From: Rhodospirillaceae bacterium LM-1
GTDB taxonomy: Bacteria; Pseudomonadota; Alphaproteobacteria; Rhodospirillales; WMHbin7
Assembly: GCA_902725215.1 (NCBI GenBank)
Contig: CACUVI010000003.1
Coordinates: forward strand, 1,851-50,413
Length of the DNA stretch: 48,563 nt
Direction: 5' to 3'
The notes under the pieces were generated by a model. That model was not told the DNA's origin and ran no database searches. It saw only the letters and a list, made by a program, of their open reading frames with translations. Numbering within the stretch: the first letter of the stretch is position 1; each line of letters begins with the position of its first letter. Shown one piece after another: positions 8,283 through 16,677 of this stretch. The position numbers were made by a program, and so were the translations under genes.

Positions 8283-9316
8283 GGCAAGGCCTCCGCCGGG
8301 ATTTGTTTGGCTATTCTTACAGCGAGCGCCGTGATCGACTTTGAAGTGGGAGCATCGCCTGCGGCAATGACATAAGGAACGCCCGCATCGCCGGTGATCG
8401 ATAATTCCGGGATAAATGGAATTGACGCCAACAAGGGCAAGCCGGTTTCCTCGCTAAGGGCCAGCGCTCCACCCTGGCCAAAAACAGGGATGGCGTGACC
8501 GCAATCCGAGCAGGCCACAGACGCCATGTTCTCGACGATGCCCAAACAGGGAATAGCCAAGTCTGCAAACATTTCCATACCGCGCTTCACATCGATCAAG
8601 GCAAGACTTCCCGGCGTGGTGACGGTCAGAATTCCCGACAAATGCGCATGTTTGGCCAGGGCCAGATGCACATCCGAAGTTCCCGGGGGAAGATCGATCA
8701 GCAGAATATCCAAATCACCCCACGCGACCTCGCTTAGCAGCAACGGCAGGCCTTCGTCGATCAGCGACCCACGCCAAGCAAGCGCCTTCTCCGGTGGCAA
8801 AAGAAAACCCAGAGACATGATCTTGACGCCATGAGCGGCACGCGGCTCGATCTTGCCGTTCATTTCCTCGGCACGGCCGGAAAGACCGAATAAGGTGGGC
8901 ATTGAGGGGCCATAGACATCGGCATCAAGAACGCCAACCTTCAGCCCCAGCAACCCCAGCGCCACGGCAAGATTGGCCGATAGCGTAGACTTGCCGACGC
9001 CGCCCTTGCCGCTGTGCACGCCCAGTATGTAACGAGCCACCGGCTTGGCTTCCTGGCTGGCAATCGACTTGGGGCGCGGCTTGACGATAACGCGCTCGAT
9101 GCCAGGCAGGGCTTCCACCAAAGGCGCCAGGAAATCGCCCAATGCATCGGCATCGCCATCGGGAATTCTTTCGGGATCGAGCAGCACGCGAACCGCCGGA
9201 CCCGTCGCCACGACGTCGTAAACCAAACCGGAAGAAACGATATCCGGTCCAGTTTGGCCAAGGGTAACGCTTCTTAGCGCCGCCAGAACAAGTTCCTCAA
9301 GCGTGGACACAGTCAC
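8279..9316 (-). CDS. Mrp-family Fe-S carrier ATPase with DUF59 domain
   Basis: The protein has 345 residues. An N-terminal MIP18/DUF59-like domain (about 1-85) precedes the P-loop ATPase: HSGKGGVGKSTLSANLA, LDADVYGPSMPTLFG, LIDLPPGTSD, and a CSDC cluster-binding motif (SVACSDCGHA). The GTG start overlaps the stop of the cytochrome gene (GTGA). This is the usual architecture of housekeeping bacterial Mrp (ApbC). Here it sits in tandem with a DUF59-less paralogue, so the two may form a heterodimeric carrier, like eukaryotic Nbp35-Cfd1. Confidence 0.92.
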   Translation of the reverse strand: MTVSTLEELVLAALRSVTLGQTGPDIVSSGLVYDVVATGPAVRVLLDPERIPDGDADALGDFLAPLVEALPGIERVIVKPRPKSIASQEAKPVARYILGVHSGKGGVGKSTLSANLAVALGLLGLKVGVLDADVYGPSMPTLFGLSGRAEEMNGKIEPRAAHGVKIMSLGFLLPPEKALAWRGSLIDEGLPLLLSEVAWGDLDILLIDLPPGTSDVHLALAKHAHLSGILTVTTPGSLALIDVKRGMEMFADLAIPCLGIVENMASVACSDCGHAIPVFGQGGALALSEETGLPLLASIPFIPELSITGDAGVPYVIAAGDAPTSKSITALAVRIAKQIPAEALP

Positions 9317-9579
9317 TCTTTCATTCCTTCCAGATAACGCGTGATGATTTCGGCTTCGTCATCGTCGATTACCTTGTCGGCTCCGTTCTTGGTTCGCATG
9401 GTGCGAACTATGCCTGCGATTTCGTCTCGTTTGTATCCCGACAGATCGGGCAGCTTATGACAGGTGGCGCACCTGATCTTGAAAAACTCTTCCGGCGTTC
9501 TTGGAAGCGTGATCCACCACCAACCAAGCGACGCCAGAGCCAACAAGACCGCTATACTTGCACCCAGCTTCCAACGCAC
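9313..9579 (-). CDS. Small membrane-anchored monohaem cytochrome c
   Basis: The protein has 88 residues. A GTG start directly abuts the preceding stop (TGAGTG). An N-terminal hydrophobic segment (GASIAVLLALASLGWWWI) is a signal or anchor, followed by one CATCH haem motif and a short helical domain ending in YLEGMKE. The size and the EEIITRYLEG-like end recall small c-type cytochromes in which a late Met (RTMRT) could be the axial ligand. It is probably an electron shuttle of the operon's respiratory chain. Confidence 0.88.
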   Translation of the reverse strand: MRWKLGASIAVLLALASLGWWWITLPRTPEEFFKIRCATCHKLPDLSGYKRDEIAGIVRTMRTKNGADKVIDDDEAEIITRYLEGMKE

Positions 9580-10719
9580 TCAACCTCCCAGCATCGCCAT
9601 CCAAGCCGCATCCATATCCGTTTCCTTGTTGCAGGCCGGACAGACCGCATCGTCACTTGCCTTGAAAGGCTGCCCACAGCGTGAACAACGTTCCAGTTCG
9701 CAGCGAGTCAAGGGCTGACGCGGCTCAACCACCATTTCCCAGCTTGTTGCCGCCTGGGCCGAAATGGCCGCCTCGGGGCAAATGGCCGTGCAAAGACCGC
9801 AATTCGTGCAGGCCTGCGCCTCGTAATCAATGCCTTTCCATCCAGGTCCATGCGCATGGCCCAAGGCGCCCGTTGGGCATCTGTCGGCACAGATCCCGCA
9901 ATGCGAACAGGCATCGGAAATTCGGCGCAACATGAAGGGAAGCAGCGGGTTCTCATGCCAGACATAGGCGCTTGCCGTGGCCGCCAGGGCGCGCTGATAA
10001 GGTTCTTCCTTGCGCTTGAACTCGCCCGGCACATAGATGCCAGCCTCCTGCGCGAGCGTGCCGGTAGAAGCAGGCACCAGCCAGGAAATATTCGAGATGG
10101 CCCTGGCGCCAGCCAAGCGCAAGAAGTTGCGCCGGTTGGCCTGTGCCTGATCCAGATGCTGGCTGGCTTTGCTTTGCGCTTCCTCTCCGGCCCTGGCCCA
10201 ACGCACAGCGCGGGAAGATGGACCAAACCAACGTTTCAAGGCTTGCGAAAGGGGCGGCGCATGATTCTTGGCGTTGGCGCGCGGACATTCGTGGCATTGC
10301 GGGCGGCCATGCAAGATCAAATCCCGCTTGCCTCCATTGGTTGCCACAGACGCCAGCCTCGCATCGATCATCAGATGGCAGGGAATGACAATTCCGCCCC
10401 CGCCATCGCGGCTTTCCGAACAATGAACATGCAGTTCGTCCATCTGGGCCGCCGCTTCCAGGAATTTTGCCGGATCGAACACGGACAGGCGAAGCGCCCC
10501 CGCTGGGCAAACAGGAACGCAAGCGCCGCACAAGGTGCAGTCATCCTCGTTCAGTGAGATGTTGTCCACACCTGGTTTGATCGCCTTAACCGCGCATGCC
10601 TTTTCGCAATCGGTACAAATGACCTTGCGCGCCCTGGAATTGACGCACAGAGCCGGATCGTCCAGCAGATAGCTGCTGCGAAACAAATCGCTGACTTGAT
10701 CGCGGCTTTCCGTTTTCAT
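9580..10719 (-). CDS. Polyferredoxin with internal twin-arginine-like motif and zinc-ribbon-like end
   Basis: The protein has 379 residues. Three ferredoxin-type motifs are clear: CTLCGACVPVCP (about 62-73), CSHCGICADRCP and CTNCGLCTAICP (about 270-320). More cysteines near the start (CTDCEKAC) and in the middle (CHECPRA) may hold other centres, and CSRCG...CPAC near the C-terminus looks like a zinc or rubredoxin-like knuckle. Around residue 197 is RRNFLRLAGARAIS followed by WLVPAS, resembling a Tat signal but internal. ATGA overlap with the preceding gene. Likely a soluble or membrane-peripheral electron relay linking the Mo-enzyme with quinol or cytoplasmic donors; no named family is assigned. 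Confidence 0.85.
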   Translation of the reverse strand: MKTESRDQVSDLFRSSYLLDDPALCVNSRARKVICTDCEKACAVKAIKPGVDNISLNEDDCTLCGACVPVCPAGALRLSVFDPAKFLEAAAQMDELHVHCSESRDGGGGIVIPCHLMIDARLASVATNGGKRDLILHGRPQCHECPRANAKNHAPPLSQALKRWFGPSSRAVRWARAGEEAQSKASQHLDQAQANRRNFLRLAGARAISNISWLVPASTGTLAQEAGIYVPGEFKRKEEPYQRALAATASAYVWHENPLLPFMLRRISDACSHCGICADRCPTGALGHAHGPGWKGIDYEAQACTNCGLCTAICPEAAISAQAATSWEMVVEPRQPLTRCELERCSRCGQPFKASDDAVCPACNKETDMDAAWMAMLGG

Positions 10720-11114
10720 TCCTCTTCCTCGGGCAATTTCCTGCCCAACCAGTGGGTAAGCGCCACAGCCGTCAGCAGATTGGAGGCCAGTGGCACATTG
10801 TTGAGATCGCAGGCGCGATAAAATGGGGAAATTTCAGGCTCGGAACCGCCCGCAGACAAGGGATCGCGCAGAAAATAGACGGCAGCCACCGAGTTCGAGC
10901 AGACTAGGCCGCAAAGCTGAATTTCGCCGCCCTTGCTGCCAGGAAAGACCGACGTCACTTCCAGTCCAACTTCCTTTTCGATGACCGTGCCGACCTCAAC
11001 GGTCGAGAGCAGGCGGTAGCTTTCGAAGACCGGACGCTCCTTCTTCATCAGCTTGACGAGGGCCGGAAGGTGGCGCTTGTGCGCCAACAGGATCAAGGTG
11101 CGAAACTCAGGCAT
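10716..11114 (-). CDS. Methylglyoxal-synthase-like protein with altered catalytic residues
   Basis: The 132-residue protein aligns by eye with methylglyoxal synthase (MgsA): LILLAHKRHL corresponds to the AHD region with H19 kept, SKGGEIQLCGLV to GGDQQ, YFLRDPLSAGGSEPEIS to WDPLxxxPHDPD, and DLNNVPLASNLLTAVAL to the NIPVATN end. Using E. coli numbering, D71 is Glu, H98 is Ser and D101 is Glu, while D91 is kept. Normal dihydroxyacetone-phosphate lyase activity is doubtful. The fold (shared with carbamoyl-phosphate synthetase regulatory domains) may serve as a ligand-binding regulator here. It overlaps both neighbours (8 nt and ATGA). Confidence 0.75.
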   Translation of the reverse strand: MPEFRTLILLAHKRHLPALVKLMKKERPVFESYRLLSTVEVGTVIEKEVGLEVTSVFPGSKGGEIQLCGLVCSNSVAAVYFLRDPLSAGGSEPEISPFYRACDLNNVPLASNLLTAVALTHWLGRKLPEEEE

Positions 11115-12246
11115 GGCGGCGCGCCCCTTCCAAAGCGGCCTGCGTCTTTTCTTCGATCAGGCCTTGATAGAGATGGGCGTGCGCTTGCGCTAAGCGCGCA
11201 ATGGCGACCGTGGCGGTTTCCTCGCGCGCCAACTCCTCGCGCAAGGCGGCCAGTGTGGCGGGATAGATGCAGTCCTCAATGGCGCGGGCCAGCAAGTCGG
11301 GCTTTCCGCCTTCGATGGTAAAACCGTGAACGCCATCGGCAAAATAGGCGGCCTCGACGCGGTCGGTTCTTAGCACCGGCAGACGGAATGCCGCCGCCAG
11401 ATCCGTCAGCGGACTTTTACATTGTTTGGCATAGGGCATGACCATGAGGTCGCATTGAGCGAATAGCTCCCCCACCTCGTCGGCTTCGATATAGCGGCCA
11501 ATCACGGTCGTACGGACTTGCTTCGACAAGCGATCCAGCGCAGCGCTCTCGCCTTGGCGCAGAACGCCCTCGCCAGCCACGATCAGATGAAGCCTTGGAT
11601 CATCCTTTAGAAGCTCGAGCGCCTCGAGCAGCAGCCCCAGCCCCTTGCGCGACGAGCCATGGCCAAAATAGAGCAGACGCATTTCCCCGTCTTTGCGATC
11701 CGGCAATTCGGCGATCGCTTTCTTGGGCGCCATGGGGTGCGCCAGAAGATTGGGACTGCCCGGCAAGGCCGCGATGCGCTCGCTGCCCACCCCCAGCATT
11801 TCTTCAAGTCCCCAGGCCAAATGCGCATCGCGGGCGATGATTTTGTCCACGATGCGATAGAACAGATGAAAGAACGGGGTCGATAGCCAACGGTGCCGGT
11901 GCGGCAAAAGATTGTGCGGCGTATAGACGACGCCAATGCCTAGCCGTTTCAGCCACAGGCCAAACAACGAAGCCAGCAATGGCTGGCCGACCCACTGGAA
12001 ATGCACGGCATCGGGCTTGAAGGCGATCACCTTGCGGGCCAGACACAACCAACCGCCCGGCCCCTGATTGAGGCAGGCCGATTTTGCGAAAGGCAAATTC
12101 CAGGCAGACAATTCGTCACGCGTGCCGGTGATCAGCGCCACCTCATGCCCAAGCTCGTCAAGACCCAAAGCCAGGGCATGCGCATAGTGGCACAGAAAGC
12201 CGCGCCCAGAACCTTCGACCAGGAGGATGCGCCGCCGGATGCTCAT
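11107..12246 (-). CDS. Glycosyltransferase, GT4-like (GT-B fold)
   Basis: The protein has 379 residues. An N-terminal Rossmann half starts RRILLVEGSGRGFLCHYAHALA, with HFQWVGQP and YTPHNLLPHR, typical of GT4 acceptor domains. The C-terminal nucleotide-sugar half has LLYFGHGSSRKGLGLLLEAL, LIVAGEG, and a QCDLMVMPYAKQCKSPLTDLAAAF region in place of the common EGFGLxxxEA motif. No signal peptide. It overlaps the MGS-like gene by 8 nt and follows the chaperone gene by 26 nt, so it is part of the operon. A glycosyltransferase is unexpected in a respiratory operon; the acceptor is unknown. Confidence 0.85.
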   Translation of the reverse strand: MSIRRRILLVEGSGRGFLCHYAHALALGLDELGHEVALITGTRDELSAWNLPFAKSACLNQGPGGWLCLARKVIAFKPDAVHFQWVGQPLLASLFGLWLKRLGIGVVYTPHNLLPHRHRWLSTPFFHLFYRIVDKIIARDAHLAWGLEEMLGVGSERIAALPGSPNLLAHPMAPKKAIAELPDRKDGEMRLLYFGHGSSRKGLGLLLEALELLKDDPRLHLIVAGEGVLRQGESAALDRLSKQVRTTVIGRYIEADEVGELFAQCDLMVMPYAKQCKSPLTDLAAAFRLPVLRTDRVEAAYFADGVHGFTIEGGKPDLLARAIEDCIYPATLAALREELAREETATVAIARLAQAHAHLYQGLIEEKTQAALEGARRHA

Positions 12247-12272
12247 CCTCTTTCCTCCTCTATAACACAGCG

Positions 12273-13001
12273 CTACAAGCCAGAAGCCTTCCTGAAGCCG
12301 GGATCCTTCTTGATGACCGTCGGTCCCCTGGCGTTCTTTTCCGTCAATTCGCGCATGCGCCTTGGCGGGACGATCTGCGTCAGCTCATCCCAAAGCACGC
12401 GTTCCGTCAGGTTCAGCATATGCTCATAGAATGGATGTTGCGCCGCTTGCGCCGCAACCTTCGCCCATCCAGGCGCCCAACCGCCGATTTCCTCGATCAG
12501 AAAACGCTCGCGTGACTGTCGAATCTCCTCGGCCAGGGCTTCATCTCCCTGTTCCAGGGCATTGGCTTCGCGTTCGAACAGGGCGGAAACGAAAGCCAGC
12601 ATAGTCCCCACATGATCAGGAAACTCGCCGCTGTAACGGTGCTTGAAAGCAAAGCCGTTTTCCTGATACCAGCGCGTGGCTCGGTCGCACTGAACCTGAG
12701 CCATGGACCCCGTTTCGAAAACAGAGGCGTAAGGCGATATGGCGCCGGGCTGAACGAACAGCGCCGTGTACTCAACCGCCAAGTTCGCGATGATTTCGTT
12801 CGCATCGCCGTCCAGCATGTCTTGCGGAACAGGCGCACCCGATTCCGCCAGCGGCTCTTGCAGTTCTCCCCTCAAGCGTTCCAGGAACGCTTCGTCCACT
12901 TCATATTCCAAAGTGCGGGCCAAAAGCCTGAACAAAGCCGATTGGGCCTTGCATTCATCCTGACGCACGCCGTGCGCCACTTGTTCTATCAAGGTTTGCA
13001 T
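12273..13001 (-). CDS. TorD/DmsD-family molybdoenzyme chaperone
   Basis: The 242-residue helical protein begins MQTLIEQVAHGVRQ after a GAGGAG ribosome site. It carries the TorD landmarks: LFRLLARTLEYEVDEAFLERL in helix 1-2, LAVEYTALFV with following PYASVF (the conserved E-x-x-x-L-F / P-Y-x-S-V-Y pattern), and a FPDHVGTMLAFVSALFE segment. Such chaperones hold the apo-catalytic subunit, protect its Tat signal and help insert the molybdenum cofactor. It lies directly downstream of the catalytic gene, separated by a strong hairpin. Confidence 0.92.
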   Translation of the reverse strand: MQTLIEQVAHGVRQDECKAQSALFRLLARTLEYEVDEAFLERLRGELQEPLAESGAPVPQDMLDGDANEIIANLAVEYTALFVQPGAISPYASVFETGSMAQVQCDRATRWYQENGFAFKHRYSGEFPDHVGTMLAFVSALFEREANALEQGDEALAEEIRQSRERFLIEEIGGWAPGWAKVAAQAAQHPFYEHMLNLTERVLWDELTQIVPPRRMRELTEKNARGPTVIKKDPGFRKASGL

Positions 13002-13037
13002 CGAGAACTCCTCACATACTTTCCGCCGGAGAAAGAT

Positions 13038-13071
13038 CGCGATGGCGGCGGCCTAGGCTGCCGCCATCGCG
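13038..13071 (-). promoter_or_regulatory. Strong intercistronic hairpin between catalytic and chaperone genes
   Basis: The arms CGCGATGGCGGC and GCCGCCATCGCG form a perfect 12-bp stem with a 10-nt loop inside the 88-nt gap between the catalytic subunit gene and the chaperone gene. No U-run follows on the minus strand, so it is more likely an mRNA 3'-stabiliser or processing site than a full terminator. It would let the three enzyme subunits be made in excess over the downstream accessory proteins. Confidence 0.7.
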
Positions 13072-13089
13072 TTAAGTGGTAGGAGCTTC

Positions 13090-15750
13090 TTAATGTCCTC
13101 CGCCTGCTTTAGGCTCGGGAAGATGCGCCCAGTCGATATCGACTTCCTTATGATTGGCCTTGTGCATGTCGCCCGTATAGGCGTAGCGCAAGGTTTCCTC
13201 ATAATCCTTCATCGACGCTTCCAGGCTAGCCTTGGTGTCGCCGTACTTGTCGCCCGCTTGGGCCTTGGCCACCGTCACGACGGTGTCGTACCAGCCCTGC
13301 GAACCGCCAATCGGATCGACCTGCATTTTGATGATCGGATTCGGGTGAACGCCCTTATCATCCCACCAGACGTTGTTATCGACGTCAGGATCGCCGCCCA
13401 GCGCGTACTCGGCTGGCTTCTCCTTCATCTTCAACTGCGCCAAGCGACCGTAGGAATTATGGCCGCAGGCGGTAGAGATCGCCACCACGTCGGGATGGAT
13501 GCCCTCGGTGACATGCGCCCGGGTTACGATATAGCCGACGGACGAAGTGACGCGGATCAGATCGCCGTCCGCAATTCCCTTGGCGGCGGCCGTCTTCGGA
13601 TTAATCCAAGCCGGATTCTTGTGATAAAGCTCGGCCAAATATTTCACCGAAGCCGTGCGGCTTTGGGTATGCACATTGACCTTGAAGGTGATGAGAACCA
13701 ATTCATCGGCCTTCTTGTCGCGCGACGCCAGACGCTTGTAAACCGGCATCGGGTTGAAGCCATATTTCTTATAGCTTTCCTTGAAGATTTCGATCTTGCC
13801 CGAGGGCGTTCCGAAACCAGCGCAGTTCTTGCCATTCACGCGCACGCCGATGGTTTTTCCGCCTTTCTTGATGGCCCCATTGGCTTCAACGCTGGCGCCA
13901 TCCATGGCGGAGGCGGGCAGTTCCTTGGCGTGCAGGCCGTATTCGGCCGGCACTTCATCGCCGTTCTTATCGACGATCTGCCCGGTAACCGGATCGATCT
14001 TGCCGTATTTCGGCCAGACGCCGTTCTTCTTCAGATAATCGAAGCCGCCGTCTTCCTTCAGGCCGGGAATGCCTTCGAACTGGGCCTTGACCCATTCCTC
14101 GCCATTCTTGAAGGCAAAATACTGCTTGATCCCCAACTTGCCGTCTGGATCGAGTTTGTTGACGACCTGGATCGTGGTATCGCGCCATTCCTGGGTGTTG
14201 CCCAGCGGCTTGATCACCGGCTGGCGAATGCCCAGCCAGGGACGCAGGTCGCTCGGCATCGATTCCGGATCCCAACGTTCCAGATAGGTCGTATCCGGAA
14301 TGATCAGATCGGCCAGTTCGGCATTTTCCGACATATAGGGGCTGAACGAGCAGTAGAACGGGATCAGCTTCTCGTCCTTCAGCAGGGCTTCCCACACATG
14401 GCTGGAAGGATAGGTGTAGGCGCCGTTGTCGTAATAAGTCATCAGCACCGAGCATTTGGCATCGCCCTTCATCAACTGATAAGGCATGTGCGTCGATACT
14501 TGGTGACCGGCCAGAGGATAGCTGGGCGGTTGACCCAGAATGCTGGGCGCCTTGCCGCCGGGCGGCTTGGGGCTGGGCTGGCCATAACCCATGCCGCGTG
14601 GCAGGCAGTACCCGCCCTTCTTCTCGACGTTGCCGGTGATCACATTCAGCATCTGGATGGCGGCTTCTTGGTACGAGCCATACACATGCTTACAGGGACC
14701 GCGGTACGAGAAGGTCGTGGCGGGCTTGGTGGTGGCGAATTCGCGCGCGATGCGCCGAATATCCTTGGCTGGCACGCCCGATTCCGCTTCCGCAAATTCC
14801 GGCGTATAGGTCTTCAGATGTGCGATCAGCTGCTCGGGCGTCACATTCGTCCATGTGCGGATGAAAGCGTCGTCGTACAGCTTCTCGTTCATGATGACGT
14901 GCGACATGGCCAACGCAACGGCAACGTCGGTGCCGGGGAATGGCGCGAACCATTCATCGGCCACCGCCGCCGTATTGGCATGACGCGGATCGAAATAGAC
15001 CAGCTTGGCCTTGTTGGCCACGACGCCATCGACCAATCTCTGGGCGTTGGGGTTGTGGAAGTAGGCCGTTTCGGTGACATTGCCGCCGAAGATCAAGGCG
15101 TATTTTGTGTTGGCGAAATCCGCAGATTCGATGTCCGGACCCCAGCCGGGTTCCAGGCCGATCTTTTTCGATGATTCACAGATGTTCGTGTGACCCACCA
15201 TCGTGTTCGAACCAAGAGCGCCCATGAAGCGTTGGATGCCGCCGCCGGTGCGGTTGCGGCCCCACTTAAAGACGATCTCGTTGCGGATGGCCGGATCGTT
15301 GGCGGCGTCGGAACGGTCGATCACTTCCTTCAGCTTGGCGGCCAGCATCGTGGTCGCCTCGTCATAGGAAATGCGCTTCCATTTACCTTCGCCGCGCTTA
15401 CCCGTGCGCAGCAAGGGCGTCATGATGCGATCCGGGTCATAAGTGTGCAAGAAACCGGAATTGCCCTTGGCGCACAGCTTGCCGCGGTTGCCCGGGTGAT
15501 CCGGATTGCCTTCCAGCTTAACGATGCGCCCATCCTCGATATAGGCGATGCCGCCATCCTCGATATTGCACACCAAGCAGGTATAGGGAACAGCTTCACG
15601 CAACTTGCCGGTGACGGGTGAAAAATCCTTTCCACCCAGTTCCTGCTCCATCGCTTGAAGACGGCTGGCTCCCAGCGCGCTAGCGACGGCAGCGGTCGAT
15701 CCACCCAGCTTCAAAAAGCCTCGGCGGCTCATTGGGAAATGCTTGTTCAT
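13090..15750 (-). CDS. Tat-exported molybdopterin oxidoreductase catalytic subunit (Psr/Phs/Ttr-like)
   Basis: The protein has 886 residues. It starts at MNKHFPMSRRGFLKLGG, a Tat signal ending near RLQA; the start has a GAGGGA ribosome site and a longer upstream in-frame start lacks support. An Fe-S region follows with C58, C61 and C93 (GNRGKLCAKG), but the third position of the usual CxxCxxxC is D65. Then come the MGD-binding domains, with a Cys in TNICESSKK as likely Mo ligand, and the C-terminal beta-barrel with VDPIGGSQGWYDT. The sequence style and the gene order ferredoxin-NrfD-catalytic point to polysulfide/thiosulfate/tetrathionate reductase relatives. The exact substrate (reductive or oxidative) cannot be read from sequence. 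Confidence 0.93.
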   Translation of the reverse strand: MNKHFPMSRRGFLKLGGSTAAVASALGASRLQAMEQELGGKDFSPVTGKLREAVPYTCLVCNIEDGGIAYIEDGRIVKLEGNPDHPGNRGKLCAKGNSGFLHTYDPDRIMTPLLRTGKRGEGKWKRISYDEATTMLAAKLKEVIDRSDAANDPAIRNEIVFKWGRNRTGGGIQRFMGALGSNTMVGHTNICESSKKIGLEPGWGPDIESADFANTKYALIFGGNVTETAYFHNPNAQRLVDGVVANKAKLVYFDPRHANTAAVADEWFAPFPGTDVAVALAMSHVIMNEKLYDDAFIRTWTNVTPEQLIAHLKTYTPEFAEAESGVPAKDIRRIAREFATTKPATTFSYRGPCKHVYGSYQEAAIQMLNVITGNVEKKGGYCLPRGMGYGQPSPKPPGGKAPSILGQPPSYPLAGHQVSTHMPYQLMKGDAKCSVLMTYYDNGAYTYPSSHVWEALLKDEKLIPFYCSFSPYMSENAELADLIIPDTTYLERWDPESMPSDLRPWLGIRQPVIKPLGNTQEWRDTTIQVVNKLDPDGKLGIKQYFAFKNGEEWVKAQFEGIPGLKEDGGFDYLKKNGVWPKYGKIDPVTGQIVDKNGDEVPAEYGLHAKELPASAMDGASVEANGAIKKGGKTIGVRVNGKNCAGFGTPSGKIEIFKESYKKYGFNPMPVYKRLASRDKKADELVLITFKVNVHTQSRTASVKYLAELYHKNPAWINPKTAAAKGIADGDLIRVTSSVGYIVTRAHVTEGIHPDVVAISTACGHNSYGRLAQLKMKEKPAEYALGGDPDVDNNVWWDDKGVHPNPIIKMQVDPIGGSQGWYDTVVTVAKAQAGDKYGDTKASLEASMKDYEETLRYAYTGDMHKANHKEVDIDWAHLPEPKAGGGH

Positions 15751-15784
15751 GGCAACGTCCCTCTCTCTTTCCGTTGTCGTTCGC

Positions 15785-16663
15785 TTAGTAGTAAAGCTGC
15801 GGCAGCTGACCGGCCACGAGAAGCACTTCTCGCACCATGAAAGCTCCCACCATGCTGGCAAGACCCGCACCGACCAGAATGGTCGGCTGACGTCCGACGG
15901 CTGGCATAGCCAGCATCGCCAGAGGCAGCAAAATGCCGATCACGAAGGTCAGGAACCAAATCTGCATGCCGTACTGGCCGTTCAGAATGGCCCAGCCCTG
16001 CTGCATCTCGCCCGAGCCATAGAGCAAGGACACCACCAAACCCAGGAAGAGAGCGAAGGTCGTCGCCACCGAAGCAAGAAGAATGGTGTGCAGGATGGCG
16101 ACGGCGTCGGTGTTGGCGGAGCCGCGCACCTTGGCAATCAAGGCGATCAGCGCCGTACCGGAAGAAATGGATAACACCGTGAACATCACGGGCATCCAGG
16201 GCGTCGCCCAAACTTCGCGGGTGGTGTTCACCATCAGGTCAAGGCCGGTATAAAGCGGCATCGACAAGCCAAGCAGCGAGCCGATGATGGCCAGGGGCTT
16301 CAACAGATCGCTGCGGTTGCCAATATTCTTCGCCCAGTAGAAGGCGACAATGCAGGCGGTGAACAAGACCAGAAACACCGATCCCCAGGACAAAGGCGAT
16401 GTCCAATGGAAATAGATGATCGGGTACAAGAAGCGCCCCGGCTGGCCGAGATCAAGGATCAGGAGCGGCGCGCAAATGCCGATCACGATCAGACCAACGG
16501 CAAGGCCGGGCGTTTGGATGGCGCGCAAAGACTCGAACTTGCCGCCGAACAAATCGGGCGCGGTGGCAAGCGCATAAGACATTCCGGCCATGCCGATCAA
16601 GAAGAAGTAGACCGACAATTCCGCGCCCCAAGGCGCAATGTGAAACCAGCTATATTCGAACAT
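15785..16663 (-). CDS. NrfD/PsrC-type quinone-interacting membrane subunit
   Basis: The protein has 292 residues and about eight transmembrane helices, no signal peptide. It starts MFEYSWFHIAPWGAELSVYFFLIG, with the W-x-x-x-L-x-x-Y-x-F pattern of NrfD/PsrC/TtrC, and has LILDLGQPGRFLYP, the conserved lipid-face loop between helices 2 and 3. It anchors the ferredoxin and catalytic subunits and exchanges electrons with the quinone pool. Spacing of 14 nt from the ferredoxin gene and 34 nt to the catalytic gene supports a complex of three. Confidence 0.93.
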   Translation of the reverse strand: MFEYSWFHIAPWGAELSVYFFLIGMAGMSYALATAPDLFGGKFESLRAIQTPGLAVGLIVIGICAPLLILDLGQPGRFLYPIIYFHWTSPLSWGSVFLVLFTACIVAFYWAKNIGNRSDLLKPLAIIGSLLGLSMPLYTGLDLMVNTTREVWATPWMPVMFTVLSISSGTALIALIAKVRGSANTDAVAILHTILLASVATTFALFLGLVVSLLYGSGEMQQGWAILNGQYGMQIWFLTFVIGILLPLAMLAMPAVGRQPTILVGAGLASMVGAFMVREVLLVAGQLPQLYY

Positions 16664-16677
16664 GTTCCGTCTCCCCC

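Noticed and set aside
13093-15174. Long plus-strand frame (693 codons) opposite the molybdoenzyme gene
   Set aside because: It mirrors the codons of a clear oxidoreductase on the other strand, lacks any family signature and has no ribosome site.
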